A stretch of DNA of 64,000 nt from Segetibacter koreensis DSM 18137 (GTDB lineage: Bacteria > Bacteroidota > Bacteroidia > Chitinophagales > Chitinophagaceae), in the NCBI RefSeq assembly GCF_000374045.1, contig NZ_KB893325.1, forward strand, positions 104 to 64,103. The letters run 5' to 3'. Below are positions 17,862 to 27,046 of this stretch, in pieces. Positions within the stretch are counted from its first letter, which is position 1. Every line of letters begins with the position of its first letter. Below the pieces are notes generated by a model. The model saw only the letters and a program-made list of their open reading frames with translations. It ran no database searches and had not been told where the DNA came from. The position numbers were made by a program, and so were the translations under genes.

Positions 17862-19808
17862 ATGAAAAAAGCATCTTTTACATTTGTAGATCGTATGTTC
17901 ATTAAGCCCAAAACTTTATTTGTATCAGTTGTATTATTACAACTAATGCTTTCGGCTTGTACCATTTCTAACAGAAGCACTATAAACTACGCAGGCAAAA
18001 ACTGGAATGATTATGCAGGAGATAACACTAAAAGCCGGTATTCAACTCTTAGCCAGGTTAACAAGCAAAATGTCAGTCAGTTAAAGGTGGCATGGACATA
18101 TCGCTCAGGTGATTATTCAGATGATTTAAAAACAACAATTGAATGTAATCCTGTTGCAGTGAATGGAGTTGTATATGCATCTACTCCAACATTAAAACTG
18201 GTAGCTCTACAAGCTGCAACAGGCAAAGAAATATGGCGTTTTGACCCTTTACCCCCGGAAGTTTTACAAAAATTGCGTACGGAAGAAAAAATAGACATTA
18301 CTCCCGGAACAGGCTATTGGGTAAATCGTGGAGTGAAGTATTGGGAAAGCGGCAAAAACAAACGAATTTATTACAGCGCAGGGATTTATTTATTTGCTTT
18401 AAATGCGCAAACGGGCAAGCCAATTTCGAACTTTGGAAATAATGGTAAAATTGATTTGCGACAAGGACTTAATCGGGATATAAAGGGTATGCATTATAAC
18501 TCTACGACACCAGGAGTTGTCTACAAAAATAATCTAATTATGGGTTCAACTGTAGGAGAAGGACCTGAACCTGCAGCACCGGGATTTGTTCGGGCTTTTG
18601 ATATTGAGACAGGAAAATTAAATTGGGTATTTCATACGATCCCGCAATCGGGCGAATTTGGAAATGATACATGGGGAAACGATTCGTGGAAAAAGGCAGG
18701 AGGAGTGAATGCATGGTCAGGTATAAGCCTTGATGAAAAACGTGGAATAGCCTTTATAGCTACGGGCTCTCCTACTTGGGACTTTTATGGTCAGGATCGG
18801 CCCGGAAATAATTTATTTGGAAATTGCGTAGTAGCTCTCGACGCCAATACAGGTAAACGAATGTGGCACTTTCAGACTGTTCATCATGATATTTGGGATA
18901 AAGATGTTCCCTGTCCTCCCAATTTAGTAACTGTAAAACATAATGGAAAAAAAATAGATGCGGTGGCGCAGGTAAGCAAAACGGGCTATGTTTATCTTTT
19001 CAACCGGGAAACAGGTAAACCCTTGTTTGAAATAGAAGAGAAAGCCGTACCTGCTTCTAATATTCCTGGAGAGCATACTTCTGCCACCCAACCCGTTCCC
19101 ATTAAACCTAAAGCCTTTGCACGCACCGGTTTAACTGTAAATGACATGACTAACTTGAATCCTGAAGCTCATACATTTGCTATAGATGTATTCAAAAAAA
19201 GTAAGAGCGGCCCTCAATTTACTCCAATCAGCAATGTGCCTACTTTAATTATGCCCGGCCTTTTAGGTGGCGCAAATTGGAGCGGAGCATCTTTTGATCC
19301 TGAGACAAATCTTTTGTATGTTAATTCAAATGATTTACCAAGTTATATAGGATTAATCCATAATGAATCAGGAAAACCTTATCCTTATAAAAATACCGGA
19401 TACAATCGCTTTTGGGATCCTCAGGGATACCCCGCCATTACACCTCCCTGGGGTTCATTAACTGCTATAAATCTGAATACGGGAGATTTTGCCTGGCAGG
19501 TTACCCTAGGTGAATTTGATGAACTTACCAAAAAAGGTATTCCCCCAACAGGATCACCAAACCTGGGAGGCAGCATAGTTACTGCAGGTGGTCTGGTATT
19601 TATTGCTTCGACAAAAGACGAAAAATTTCGGGCGTTTGATAAGCAAACGGGAAAAATATTGTGGGAAACAAAGCTTCCTGCAGGAGGTTATTCGTCACCA
19701 AGCACTTACCTGGTTGATGGTAAGCAATATATAATAATTGCTGCAGGCGGTGGCGGAAAAATGGCAACTAAATCCGGCGATTATTATATAGCATTTGCCT
19801 TACCATAA
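17862..19808 (+). CDS. PQQ-dependent dehydrogenase lipoprotein (glucose dehydrogenase-like)
   Basis: About 648 residues. A hydrophobic leader ends in the lipobox LMLSAC, so the mature protein should be a periplasmic or outer-membrane-anchored lipoprotein. The rest is an eight-bladed PQQ propeller: WNDYAGDNTKSRYSTLSQVN at the start, repeated TGK(E/R)-W blade endings (GKEIWRF, GKRMWHF, GKILWET), and GGANWSGASFDPETNLLYVN. No CxxCH heme motif and no membrane domain are present, unlike quinoprotein alcohol dehydrogenases or membrane Gcd. It probably oxidises a sugar, with PQQ acquired or made elsewhere. Starts at GTG 17847 and ATG 17895 are also possible; ATG 17862 gives a normal basic N terminus. 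Confidence 0.87.
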   Translation: MKKASFTFVDRMFIKPKTLFVSVVLLQLMLSACTISNRSTINYAGKNWNDYAGDNTKSRYSTLSQVNKQNVSQLKVAWTYRSGDYSDDLKTTIECNPVAVNGVVYASTPTLKLVALQAATGKEIWRFDPLPPEVLQKLRTEEKIDITPGTGYWVNRGVKYWESGKNKRIYYSAGIYLFALNAQTGKPISNFGNNGKIDLRQGLNRDIKGMHYNSTTPGVVYKNNLIMGSTVGEGPEPAAPGFVRAFDIETGKLNWVFHTIPQSGEFGNDTWGNDSWKKAGGVNAWSGISLDEKRGIAFIATGSPTWDFYGQDRPGNNLFGNCVVALDANTGKRMWHFQTVHHDIWDKDVPCPPNLVTVKHNGKKIDAVAQVSKTGYVYLFNRETGKPLFEIEEKAVPASNIPGEHTSATQPVPIKPKAFARTGLTVNDMTNLNPEAHTFAIDVFKKSKSGPQFTPISNVPTLIMPGLLGGANWSGASFDPETNLLYVNSNDLPSYIGLIHNESGKPYPYKNTGYNRFWDPQGYPAITPPWGSLTAINLNTGDFAWQVTLGEFDELTKKGIPPTGSPNLGGSIVTAGGLVFIASTKDEKFRAFDKQTGKILWETKLPAGGYSSPSTYLVDGKQYIIIAAGGGGKMATKSGDYYIAFALP

Positions 19809-19929
19809 GTGAAGGTGAAGATTATTTTAAAGGGTTGGAAAAGAAACCAGTTGTTTAAATAGGAATAGTTCAAAACCGATTAAGAATGATAATGAATAGC
19901 AAATTACTTTTTAACATTAACTACCTTAC

Positions 19930-21003
19930 ATGTTAGCTTCAATATTAGAAATTTATGGATTTAAACCGGAAGAATGGATTACTGAGCCTTTTGGTACAGG
20001 CCTGATAAACCATACGTGGTTATTAAAAAAAAATGACGAACAATATATTCTTCAACGAATAAATAACAACGTATTCAAAGACCCTTATGCAATTTCTAAC
20101 AATATTCGTTTGGTTGGAGATTACCTGCAAGAACATTTTCCTGACTACTTTTTCGTTACCCCCATCCACTCTATAGATGGCCGTGAAATAGTACAAAACG
20201 ATGATGGCTATTTTAGAATACTTCCATTTGTAAAAAACTCAGTTACTTATACTACTGTTGAAAGTCCCGAACTTGCTTTTACAGCAGCGCGGCAATTCGG
20301 AAAATTTACGCATCTTCTTGCAGAATTTGATGAGAAGTTATTGAAAGAAACAATACCTAACTTTCATAACCTCAGTTTGCGCTATAGGCAATTTGAAGAA
20401 TCGTTACAGCAAGGAAATAAAGAACGCCTTTCTATAGCTGCAAATATAAGTAAGCAGTTAGAAAAATACAGGTACATTGTTGATGAATTTGAGCAAATAA
20501 AAAAGAGTCCACAATTCAGAAAACGAGTGATGCACTGCGACACGAAAATCAGTAATGTACTTTTTGATAAAAAAAATTGCGGATTATGTATAATTGATCT
20601 TGATACAGTAATGCCTGGTTTCTTCATAAGTGATGTAGGAGATATGATGCGTACGTATTTATGCCCAGTGAGTGAAGAAGAAAAAGACTTTTCAAAAATT
20701 GAGGTAAGAGATGATTATTTCGTAGCTATTGTAGAAGGTTATTTGGCTGAGATGAAGTCAGACCTTACAGAAGAAGAACAGAAAGGTTTTATATATTCCG
20801 GGAAATTTATGATCTATATGCAATGCATTCGTTTTCTGTCTGATTACTTTAATAATGACGTGTACTACGGCGCAAAATATGAAGGACAAAATTTTAACCG
20901 TGCAATAAATCAGTTAAATCTTTTGCAGCGATTGGAGGAAAAAGAAGAATCCCTTTTACAAAGAACAAAACAACATAAATACATTTTTATGTCCAAAAAG
21001 TAA
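19930..21003 (+). CDS. APH-fold sugar kinase, NahK-like (putative GlcNAc/hexosamine kinase)
   Basis: A 357-residue aminoglycoside-phosphotransferase-fold kinase. The Brenner motif HCDTKISN supplies catalytic D204 and N209, and DLDTVMPG provides metal-binding D223. The N-terminal section LINHTWLL plus YILQRINNNVFKDPYAISNN (residues 39-58) resembles NahK-type N-acetylhexosamine kinases rather than antibiotic kinases. It is the last gene of the GlcNAc cluster, where a kinase is required because NagP imports free sugar. Inference: it phosphorylates GlcNAc at O6 to feed NagA, or at O1 as NahK does. The sequence cannot decide which. Confidence 0.82.
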   Translation: MLASILEIYGFKPEEWITEPFGTGLINHTWLLKKNDEQYILQRINNNVFKDPYAISNNIRLVGDYLQEHFPDYFFVTPIHSIDGREIVQNDDGYFRILPFVKNSVTYTTVESPELAFTAARQFGKFTHLLAEFDEKLLKETIPNFHNLSLRYRQFEESLQQGNKERLSIAANISKQLEKYRYIVDEFEQIKKSPQFRKRVMHCDTKISNVLFDKKNCGLCIIDLDTVMPGFFISDVGDMMRTYLCPVSEEEKDFSKIEVRDDYFVAIVEGYLAEMKSDLTEEEQKGFIYSGKFMIYMQCIRFLSDYFNNDVYYGAKYEGQNFNRAINQLNLLQRLEEKEESLLQRTKQHKYIFMSKK

Positions 21004-21056
21004 ATATGATGGAAACAAGCTCTGCAGGAGAGCCACTGTCAGCAATACGAAAGAAA

Positions 21057-21089
21057 AAAAGTTTAATGAAAAGGCCTCAGTAAACTTTT
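21057..21089. terminator. Hairpin between convergent kinase and hemD genes
   Basis: AAAAGTTTA and TAAACTTTT form a perfect 9-base-pair inverted repeat around a 15-base loop. It lies in the space between two convergent genes, with an A tract on one side and a T tract on the other, as expected for a bidirectional terminator. Confidence 0.5.
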
Positions 21090-21197
21090 ATCAAATGAGT
21101 TTCCAGAAAATTTTGCAAGGTGCTTTTAGCTCCTTTCCCGTATCTTTCAAAAGACCTTATTCTTCTCGTTGAAATTTATTCTTTAGGCTTGTGCTTG

Positions 21198-22028
21198 TTA
21201 AATACTGTTCTTTTCCTTTTTATTTACAGAAGTTATAAACTGCTCTAAAGCAGCAACCATACTGGGAGTTTGAGGTGCGGGAGCTTTTATATCTAACACG
21301 AGGCCGGCATCTTCCACTGCCTTAGAAGTGTTATTTCCAAAAGCGCCTATTACTGTTTCTAATTGCTGAAATGAAGGAATATTGTCAAAGAGGCTTTTTA
21401 CACCTGTGGGAGTAAAGAAACAAATAACATCATACTGTGCTTCCATCACAGGAGCAATTTCATTGCTAATAGTGCGGTACATAAATGCAAGAGCAAACTC
21501 GCACTTATTGTTTTTCAGCCAGTTTACAATTTCATTGTCCTGCTGGTTTTCACTGCAAACGTATAAAAACTTTTCATTATCCTTATGCTTATTAATAACA
21601 TCAAACATGCTCTTATTTGTACCATCCGCTCCATAAAAAACTTTTCGCTTTCTGTACAAAATAAATTTTTGAAGATATAAGGCCACTGCCTCAGTTATGC
21701 AGAAATATTTTGTTTCCTGGCTAATAGTAACTTTCATTTCTTCACTAACACGGAAAAAATGGTCAATAGCATTTCGGCTAGTAAAAATGACTGCAGAAAA
21801 ACTGCAAATGTCAATTTTTTGCTTGCGAAATTCTTTTGCAGGTATGCCTTCAAGTCTTATAAAAGGATGAAAAACAAAGTCGATGTTATATTTCTTCGCT
21901 AATTCAAAATATGGCGATTTTTCGTTTTCCGGTTTAGGTTGGGTTATGAGAACTCTCTTCACAGCCTTACTGCTTATTCCGTTTATTGCCCCGTTTTTTA
22001 CCATGCGTTGCTTCAATATTTTATTCAA
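21198..22028 (-). CDS. hemD: Uroporphyrinogen-III synthase HemD
   Basis: A 276-residue HemD-fold protein that cyclises hydroxymethylbilane to uroporphyrinogen III. The family has low conservation, but the typical pieces are visible: RVLITQPKPE at the start of the first lobe, AVIFTSRNAIDHFF (~79-92), the YGADGTN turn, and CFFTPTGVKSLFDN (~200-213) followed by GAFGNNTSKAVEDAG. It starts 2 bases after the DUF4271 gene, an adjacency common in Bacteroidota. The ATG at 22004 is an alternative start that trims a non-conserved leader. Confidence 0.87.
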   Translation of the reverse strand: MNKILKQRMVKNGAINGISSKAVKRVLITQPKPENEKSPYFELAKKYNIDFVFHPFIRLEGIPAKEFRKQKIDICSFSAVIFTSRNAIDHFFRVSEEMKVTISQETKYFCITEAVALYLQKFILYRKRKVFYGADGTNKSMFDVINKHKDNEKFLYVCSENQQDNEIVNWLKNNKCEFALAFMYRTISNEIAPVMEAQYDVICFFTPTGVKSLFDNIPSFQQLETVIGAFGNNTSKAVEDAGLVLDIKAPAPQTPSMVAALEQFITSVNKKEKNSI

Positions 22029-22030
22029 AA

Positions 22031-23077
22031 TTAGTGACTATTATCTAAAAAAATTATTAACGTCTTGTATATGAGTAAAAGGGGGATAATTTCGAAAGCA
22101 CAAATATAGAAGAAAAAATGCAACATACTCACTTTAACCTCGCGACGTATAGGAGCATAAGAAACAAGATACCTGTATATAAACAACAGAAAAATAATCA
22201 ATAGCGAAGTTGTGATAGAAATGTTAATTATAGCTGGCTGCGCAAATGCCAGCAATAGGATGAACGGAATTAGGGCGACGCCAAGAATTTTATTGATTAG
22301 GTAGACTGCAAAAATGTATGCTTCAGTAGCTTCTTTTACATTAAAAACCCAGCCGGCAAAGCTTAGTAAGATATATTTTCCAATGTATAGTGCTAGTAAA
22401 GCTGCATTTGTATATAACAACAGCCACCAAAAACCAATATTGGTAAGGTGAGAATACTGAAGAAGAAATGTAGTATATGTTGCCGCCGAAAAAATAAAGA
22501 ACAAATTGAGTAAAAGAGATGGAAAATTATTTTGCAACAATTGCTCCCGGGTTTGCTTTTGGCGAAAAGATGGCTGAAAGAAAAGTTTAAAAATATTCTT
22601 AAAATACCGGTTAAAGACAAGCCGTATAAAGGCTAAAAAAAGCAGTAATCCGCAAAGAAGATAAAAAACTTCATCTTTATAATGCCTTTGTTTTACATTT
22701 ATTACGAGGTATATCGGTTTAGCTTTAGTTATATATGGGTTATCCAGCAACCTTCGGTAAATAGAATCAAATGGCCTTTTTATTGATACCACCGGAATGG
22801 AAATCTTAGCAGTATCAACAGGTCGCCTGCCAGTATCAGAAAAGACAGGCACCGAAGAATCAACTCTGGGCACGCTGTCAACTACACCAGATGTATCTGA
22901 AACAGCATATCTATTAACAGAATCTGTAACAGCGCGCCTTTTTACTTTTTTGGCAGTAACAGATCGTGATGCACGCGACAGCGTATCTGTAGATGCATTA
23001 CCTGTGTCTGTTTGGGCAAAGGCACAAAAAGATACAAAGCAAAAATAAAATATGAAAAGGATTTTTTTCAACAGCAT
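22031..23077 (-). CDS. DUF4271 integral membrane protein
   Basis: A 348-residue protein with a signal peptide (residues 1-21, ending AFAQ), then ~90 residues of Ser/Thr/Asp/Val-rich low complexity with repeated Asp-Ser/Thr-containing units. The C-terminal two-thirds (from ~130) has about six or seven membrane segments. The membrane part matches DUF4271, a Bacteroidota family with no known function, usually encoded beside hemD. Its stop is 2 bases upstream of the hemD start, so the two are translationally close. Confidence 0.85.
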   Translation of the reverse strand: MLLKKILFIFYFCFVSFCAFAQTDTGNASTDTLSRASRSVTAKKVKRRAVTDSVNRYAVSDTSGVVDSVPRVDSSVPVFSDTGRRPVDTAKISIPVVSIKRPFDSIYRRLLDNPYITKAKPIYLVINVKQRHYKDEVFYLLCGLLLFLAFIRLVFNRYFKNIFKLFFQPSFRQKQTREQLLQNNFPSLLLNLFFIFSAATYTTFLLQYSHLTNIGFWWLLLYTNAALLALYIGKYILLSFAGWVFNVKEATEAYIFAVYLINKILGVALIPFILLLAFAQPAIINISITTSLLIIFLLFIYRYLVSYAPIRREVKVSMLHFFFYICAFEIIPLLLIYKTLIIFLDNSH

Positions 23078-23150
23078 TATTAATGGGCAAAAATATCTTA
23101 GCGAGATGAGAGGGAAAAAAATAATTACTTCCGCACAATTTTTCTATTAC

Positions 23151-24944
23151 TTAAAAAATACTGACATAGCCGATGTGAATTTTAGATTGCTTTATATCGA
23201 AACTGAGATCATTTCGTTTTCCTACAGCATAACTGACATTAAAAATGCCTCCTTTCGTTTCAAACGACAGCCCTACCCCGGCTCCTAAATATGTATTTGA
23301 TTGTTTTATAATTGGATTACTGGTCCAGCCTGCATCACTAAATATAAAAAAATTCGAGTTTAAACCAACCAGGTAACGATATTCTACAGTACCAACAACA
23401 TACTTATTTGCGTAAATACTTTCTTCATCAAAACCTCTCAGTAACCTATAGCCTCCTATCTGGAACAATTCATTTCTAAAATAACTTGGACTTTCATACC
23501 AACCCGCATTTATTCCCGTCTTTACAATTGTTTGCTTCCCCATCTTAAAATAATGCGCGGCTTTTGCTCTCACCCTTAACTGGTAAGCCTTTAACTTAAT
23601 CGAATCATACAATGTACTATAATCAAAGAAAGAATCTTTAATCTGGGTAATAGCTGTATTTTTTCTTATTGTTTTATTTCCTGCTAGCGCAGAAATGTTC
23701 AATTCATTTCCCTTGCGCGGATTAAACCTGTAATCTGTATTTGCAACATCGTAGTCAACTCCAAAATTTACTGAACTTACATCTCCGACATCGGGTAATC
23801 TTCTCGAAGCTTTAATATTTAGTGTATCTACCTGGAGCGCATTTGTTCGTTGAGTTTGTAAAAAAACCTTTCCCGCCTTGTTGGGTGATAACATGTAGAG
23901 CAATCCTAACTGGCTATTTATATTTAAGAATGAAGAGTCTTTTTTATACAGATCAAATAAAAAATCGATACCAAAGGATGAATTAAACATGTAAGGCTGG
24001 GTAAATTGCAGGTTAAGGCGGGGCGATTTGGGTTGTATCTGCTGCCACATTAGCCCCATATGCTCACCTCCTCCAAATGCATTTTGCAACTGCAAATTTG
24101 CATCAACGGTTAATAACAATTTTCCACCTAATTGCTGGTTAGATGGCAGAAAACCTGCGAGCACATTTACCTGGTTGCTTTTCTTAGGCGCTAAGTAAAG
24201 GTTAACAAGACTGCCGGTATTTAGCATAGTTACGTCCCAGGGCTGTACCTGCTCCAGGTAAGGCAATTCCAGTAATCGCTGATTAATTTTTTCAAGTTTT
24301 TTTTTATTGTAAGGTGAGCCCCTCTCTATATTAAGATAATGATGAATAAAGTTTCTGGAAATTTTAGCAGGTCCATACAACCTAATACTATCTATACGGT
24401 AAGGAAAACCTCGGTCAATATTAAGAGTTGCATCTATTTCACTTCCTGTGATGGAAACACTATCGAGACTTATTTTGGCAAAAGGAAAGCCATTGGCTTC
24501 AAAATAATCGAGGAGTCTATCTGTAGTTTTCCTGTAATCTTCGAAATTAAATTTTTCTTTTTTTCCTATCTTCAACTCCCCCCCTGCCTGCTGAAGGTAA
24601 TTCTTATCCTGCTCGTGAATATGAAGATTAAGTAAATCATATTTTTCACCTAAAAAAAGATAAATAACAGTTTGATTTTCAACCTCAATTGAACTGTCAA
24701 TTGAAGAAGAGATGTACCCTTTTTGCTGTAAAACAAACGGAAGCTTATTTACATAATCACTACAATCTAAAGCACTGCTAAATGAAGATTTTAAAACGAG
24801 ATTATGTGCAACAAATAAGCTGTCTTTATCAATACAATGAATAATAAGGCGATAATTATTCTGACAATAAACCCTGCTAAAAAAGGTGCAAGACATTAAC
24901 ATGCTTAACGCTGCTATCAATATATATCTGGTTAATTTTGCCAT
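23151..24944 (-). CDS. Omp85/BamA-TamA-type outer-membrane protein with POTRA domain
   Basis: About 597 residues from the ATG at 24944. Residues 1-28 form a signal peptide (AALSMLMSCTFFSRVYCQ). POTRA-like periplasmic domains lie at ~30-250 (for example FPYRIDSIRLYGPAKISRNF and LLELPYLEQVQPWDV). The C-terminal 16-stranded barrel contains GGYRLLRGFDEES, the counterpart of the VRGF motif in the Omp85 insertion loop. The last residues end in an aromatic (YVSIF). An upstream in-frame ATG at 25043 is rejected because it would overlap the divergent hemW start and hide the signal peptide. Cargo is unknown: membrane-protein insertion or two-partner secretion. Confidence 0.86.
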   Translation of the reverse strand: MAKLTRYILIAALSMLMSCTFFSRVYCQNNYRLIIHCIDKDSLFVAHNLVLKSSFSSALDCSDYVNKLPFVLQQKGYISSSIDSSIEVENQTVIYLFLGEKYDLLNLHIHEQDKNYLQQAGGELKIGKKEKFNFEDYRKTTDRLLDYFEANGFPFAKISLDSVSITGSEIDATLNIDRGFPYRIDSIRLYGPAKISRNFIHHYLNIERGSPYNKKKLEKINQRLLELPYLEQVQPWDVTMLNTGSLVNLYLAPKKSNQVNVLAGFLPSNQQLGGKLLLTVDANLQLQNAFGGGEHMGLMWQQIQPKSPRLNLQFTQPYMFNSSFGIDFLFDLYKKDSSFLNINSQLGLLYMLSPNKAGKVFLQTQRTNALQVDTLNIKASRRLPDVGDVSSVNFGVDYDVANTDYRFNPRKGNELNISALAGNKTIRKNTAITQIKDSFFDYSTLYDSIKLKAYQLRVRAKAAHYFKMGKQTIVKTGINAGWYESPSYFRNELFQIGGYRLLRGFDEESIYANKYVVGTVEYRYLVGLNSNFFIFSDAGWTSNPIIKQSNTYLGAGVGLSFETKGGIFNVSYAVGKRNDLSFDIKQSKIHIGYVSIF

Positions 24945-24980
24945 CTTTATTAAAACAACATTACAAAAGTTTCGGCTTAT

Positions 24981-26105
24981 ATGGCAGGTGTTTATATTCA
25001 TATCCCTTTTTGCAGAAAAGCCTGCCACTATTGTAACTTTCATTTTTCCACTACTATACAGTTGCGGGAAGGTTTTGTAAATGCCCTACTACAGGAAATT
25101 GAATTACAAAAAACGTATCTGTCAGAACCGGTAACTACGATTTATTTTGGTGGTGGTACGCCATCTATTTTTCCTTCGGCAGATATTGAAAATATTATTT
25201 TCACCCTGAAAAAAAGTTTTATAATTGAAAATACTGCTGAAATTACTTTAGAAGCTAACCCGGATGATATCACCTCAGAGAAACTGGCCGAATGGAAAGA
25301 AATTGGCATAAACCGGCTAAGCATTGGAATACAATCCTTTTTTGAGAAGGACCTTTTGTGGATGAACAGGGCGCATACTGCTCAACAGGCTTTTGACTGC
25401 ATTGCACTTGCAAAAAAAGCTGGTTTTAATAATCTGACTATCGATTTAATTTATGGCACTCCAACTTTATCTGATGAAGCATGGGAGAAAAATGTGAAGA
25501 CTGCTATTGATCTTCAGGTTCCTCACCTTTCATGTTATGCACTTACCGTTGAGCCTAAAACTGCTCTTGAAAAGCTGATAAAACAAAAAACGCTTGCTGA
25601 TATAGATACAGAAAAACAGGCAAGGCATTTTGAGTTGTTGATGCATTGGATGCAAGAAGCCGGTTACGAGCATTATGAGATTTCAAATTTTGCAAAACCT
25701 GGCTTTAGAAGTAAACATAACAGCAGCTATTGGCAGGGAAAACCATACTTAGGATTAGGACCATCAGCACATTCTTTCAACGGGTTAAGCCGCCAATGGA
25801 ACGTTGCCAATAATGCTTTATACATTCAAAGTATCAAAAAAGGACTTGTACCTTTTGAGGCAGAAGTATTGACAAGGGAACAGCAGTTGAACGAATATAT
25901 AATGACAAGCCTGCGCACTACAGAAGGTATTTCACTGGAAAAAGTAAAACTAAATTTTGGGAAAGATAAATACGAATATCTCATTAATACTGCCCGGCCT
26001 CATCTTAATCACCATCATCTTACAATAGAAAATGATTATCTTAAAACAACAACTAAGGGTAAATTATTAGCGGATGGCATTGCCGCGGATTTGTTTGTAT
26101 TATAA
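24981..26105 (+). CDS. hemW: Radical SAM heme chaperone HemW
   Basis: A 374-residue radical SAM protein. The cluster motif is C11-x3-C15-x2-C18 in PFCRKACHYCNFHF, followed by YFGGGTPSIF (~54-63) and LEANPDDIT (~94-102), the HemW/HemN signature. The H-x-N-S motif KHNSSYWQGKPYLGLGPSA is also typical of HemW. HemW binds heme and inserts it into respiratory enzymes; it is not a coproporphyrinogen oxidase despite old annotations. It is divergent from the Omp85 gene, with 36 bases between starts. Confidence 0.93.
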   Translation: MAGVYIHIPFCRKACHYCNFHFSTTIQLREGFVNALLQEIELQKTYLSEPVTTIYFGGGTPSIFPSADIENIIFTLKKSFIIENTAEITLEANPDDITSEKLAEWKEIGINRLSIGIQSFFEKDLLWMNRAHTAQQAFDCIALAKKAGFNNLTIDLIYGTPTLSDEAWEKNVKTAIDLQVPHLSCYALTVEPKTALEKLIKQKTLADIDTEKQARHFELLMHWMQEAGYEHYEISNFAKPGFRSKHNSSYWQGKPYLGLGPSAHSFNGLSRQWNVANNALYIQSIKKGLVPFEAEVLTREQQLNEYIMTSLRTTEGISLEKVKLNFGKDKYEYLINTARPHLNHHHLTIENDYLKTTTKGKLLADGIAADLFVL

Positions 26106-26260
26106 GATTTTTCGGGGGGCCAAGTTGACAGGCAAAGATTATTCTGACGAAAACAATCAATTAATTTAAAACAAGTTATTAGATACAGAAAAAGAAAGTA
26201 AAACGTTTTTCATTATCCACAATCTTTCTTACTTCTAAATAAGATTTTACCTTTAACCTT

Positions 26261-26542
26261 ATGGCTGAAATTTCAATTGGTGACGCTATAAAAGCTTTTT
26301 TAAAAAAAAGTCGTTTAAAAACAGGCATACAAGCTTTACAGATCGAGCAGGTCTGGGAAACCATTATGGGAAAGACAATAGCAAAATATACTGACAGGAT
26401 ACAAATAATAAATCATACCCTTTTTATACATACCAACGTTGGCCCGTTAAAGCAGGAACTGATGTACCAGAAAGAAAAAATAATTGAAAGAGTAAATGAA
26501 GCTTTAGGTGAAAAGGTTATTAGAGAAGTGGTTATTCAATAA
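26261..26542 (+). CDS. DUF721/DciA-like protein
   Basis: A 93-residue DUF721 protein. The pattern SIGDAIKAFLKKSRLKTGI, then VWETIMG, then LFIHTNVGPLKQELMYQKEKI is the family fold (a KH-like domain). DciA, the best-studied member, loads replicative helicase DnaB. This short version lacks the long tail of proteobacterial DciA, so the replication role is plausible but inferred. It is convergent with the CBS gene. Confidence 0.85.
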   Translation: MAEISIGDAIKAFLKKSRLKTGIQALQIEQVWETIMGKTIAKYTDRIQIINHTLFIHTNVGPLKQELMYQKEKIIERVNEALGEKVIREVVIQ

Positions 26543-26561
26543 CTAATCCTAATTGTTATTT

Positions 26562-26972
26562 TTAATAAACATCATGACGTTCTGCACTTTTTTGCAAGGT
26601 TTCTCTCATCAAATCATGAATGGTGATTACACCTTTAAAATCAAAATGATCGATTACAGGTAAATAACGCGTTTGATAAGAATTCATCGTGAGCCTGCAA
26701 TCTTCCTCAGAGGTGCTACTGGTGACGCTGGGCAGGTTTGTAGTCATAATTTCCTCTACCGTTGTTGAAGCAGATGCTTTGCCCATTAAAATTACTTTTT
26801 GCGCATAATCTCTTTCTGAAACTAACCCAGCATATTCTCCGTTTTTTTGAACTACCAGGTAACTTAGATTTCTTGTTTTGATTAAAGATAATGCATCAAT
26901 AACTAAAGTGTCAGCTTCTACGAAGTTGAAAACAGGTCCCTTTTTTTGTAATATTTCAGCTACTGTACTCAT
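26562..26972 (-). CDS. CBS-pair domain protein
   Basis: A 136-residue protein made only of two CBS domains (~residues 8-65 and 72-130). Typical strands are LSYLVVQKNGEYAGLVSERDYA and TRYLPVIDHFDFKGVITIHDLM. Such stand-alone pairs bind adenosine nucleotides and act as regulatory subunits. No partner enzyme is encoded next to it. Confidence 0.92.
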   Translation of the reverse strand: MSTVAEILQKKGPVFNFVEADTLVIDALSLIKTRNLSYLVVQKNGEYAGLVSERDYAQKVILMGKASASTTVEEIMTTNLPSVTSSTSEEDCRLTMNSYQTRYLPVIDHFDFKGVITIHDLMRETLQKSAERHDVY

Positions 26973-27046
26973 TTGATTTTTATTAGATATTGTAAAGTTT
27001 ATCCCTTTTACGTAATAAAAAACTGACCTTTATCATGAAAAATAAT

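Noticed and set aside
24945-25043. Upstream start for the Omp85-type gene
   Set aside because: It would overlap the divergent hemW start and precede the signal peptide by 33 residues of unlike sequence.
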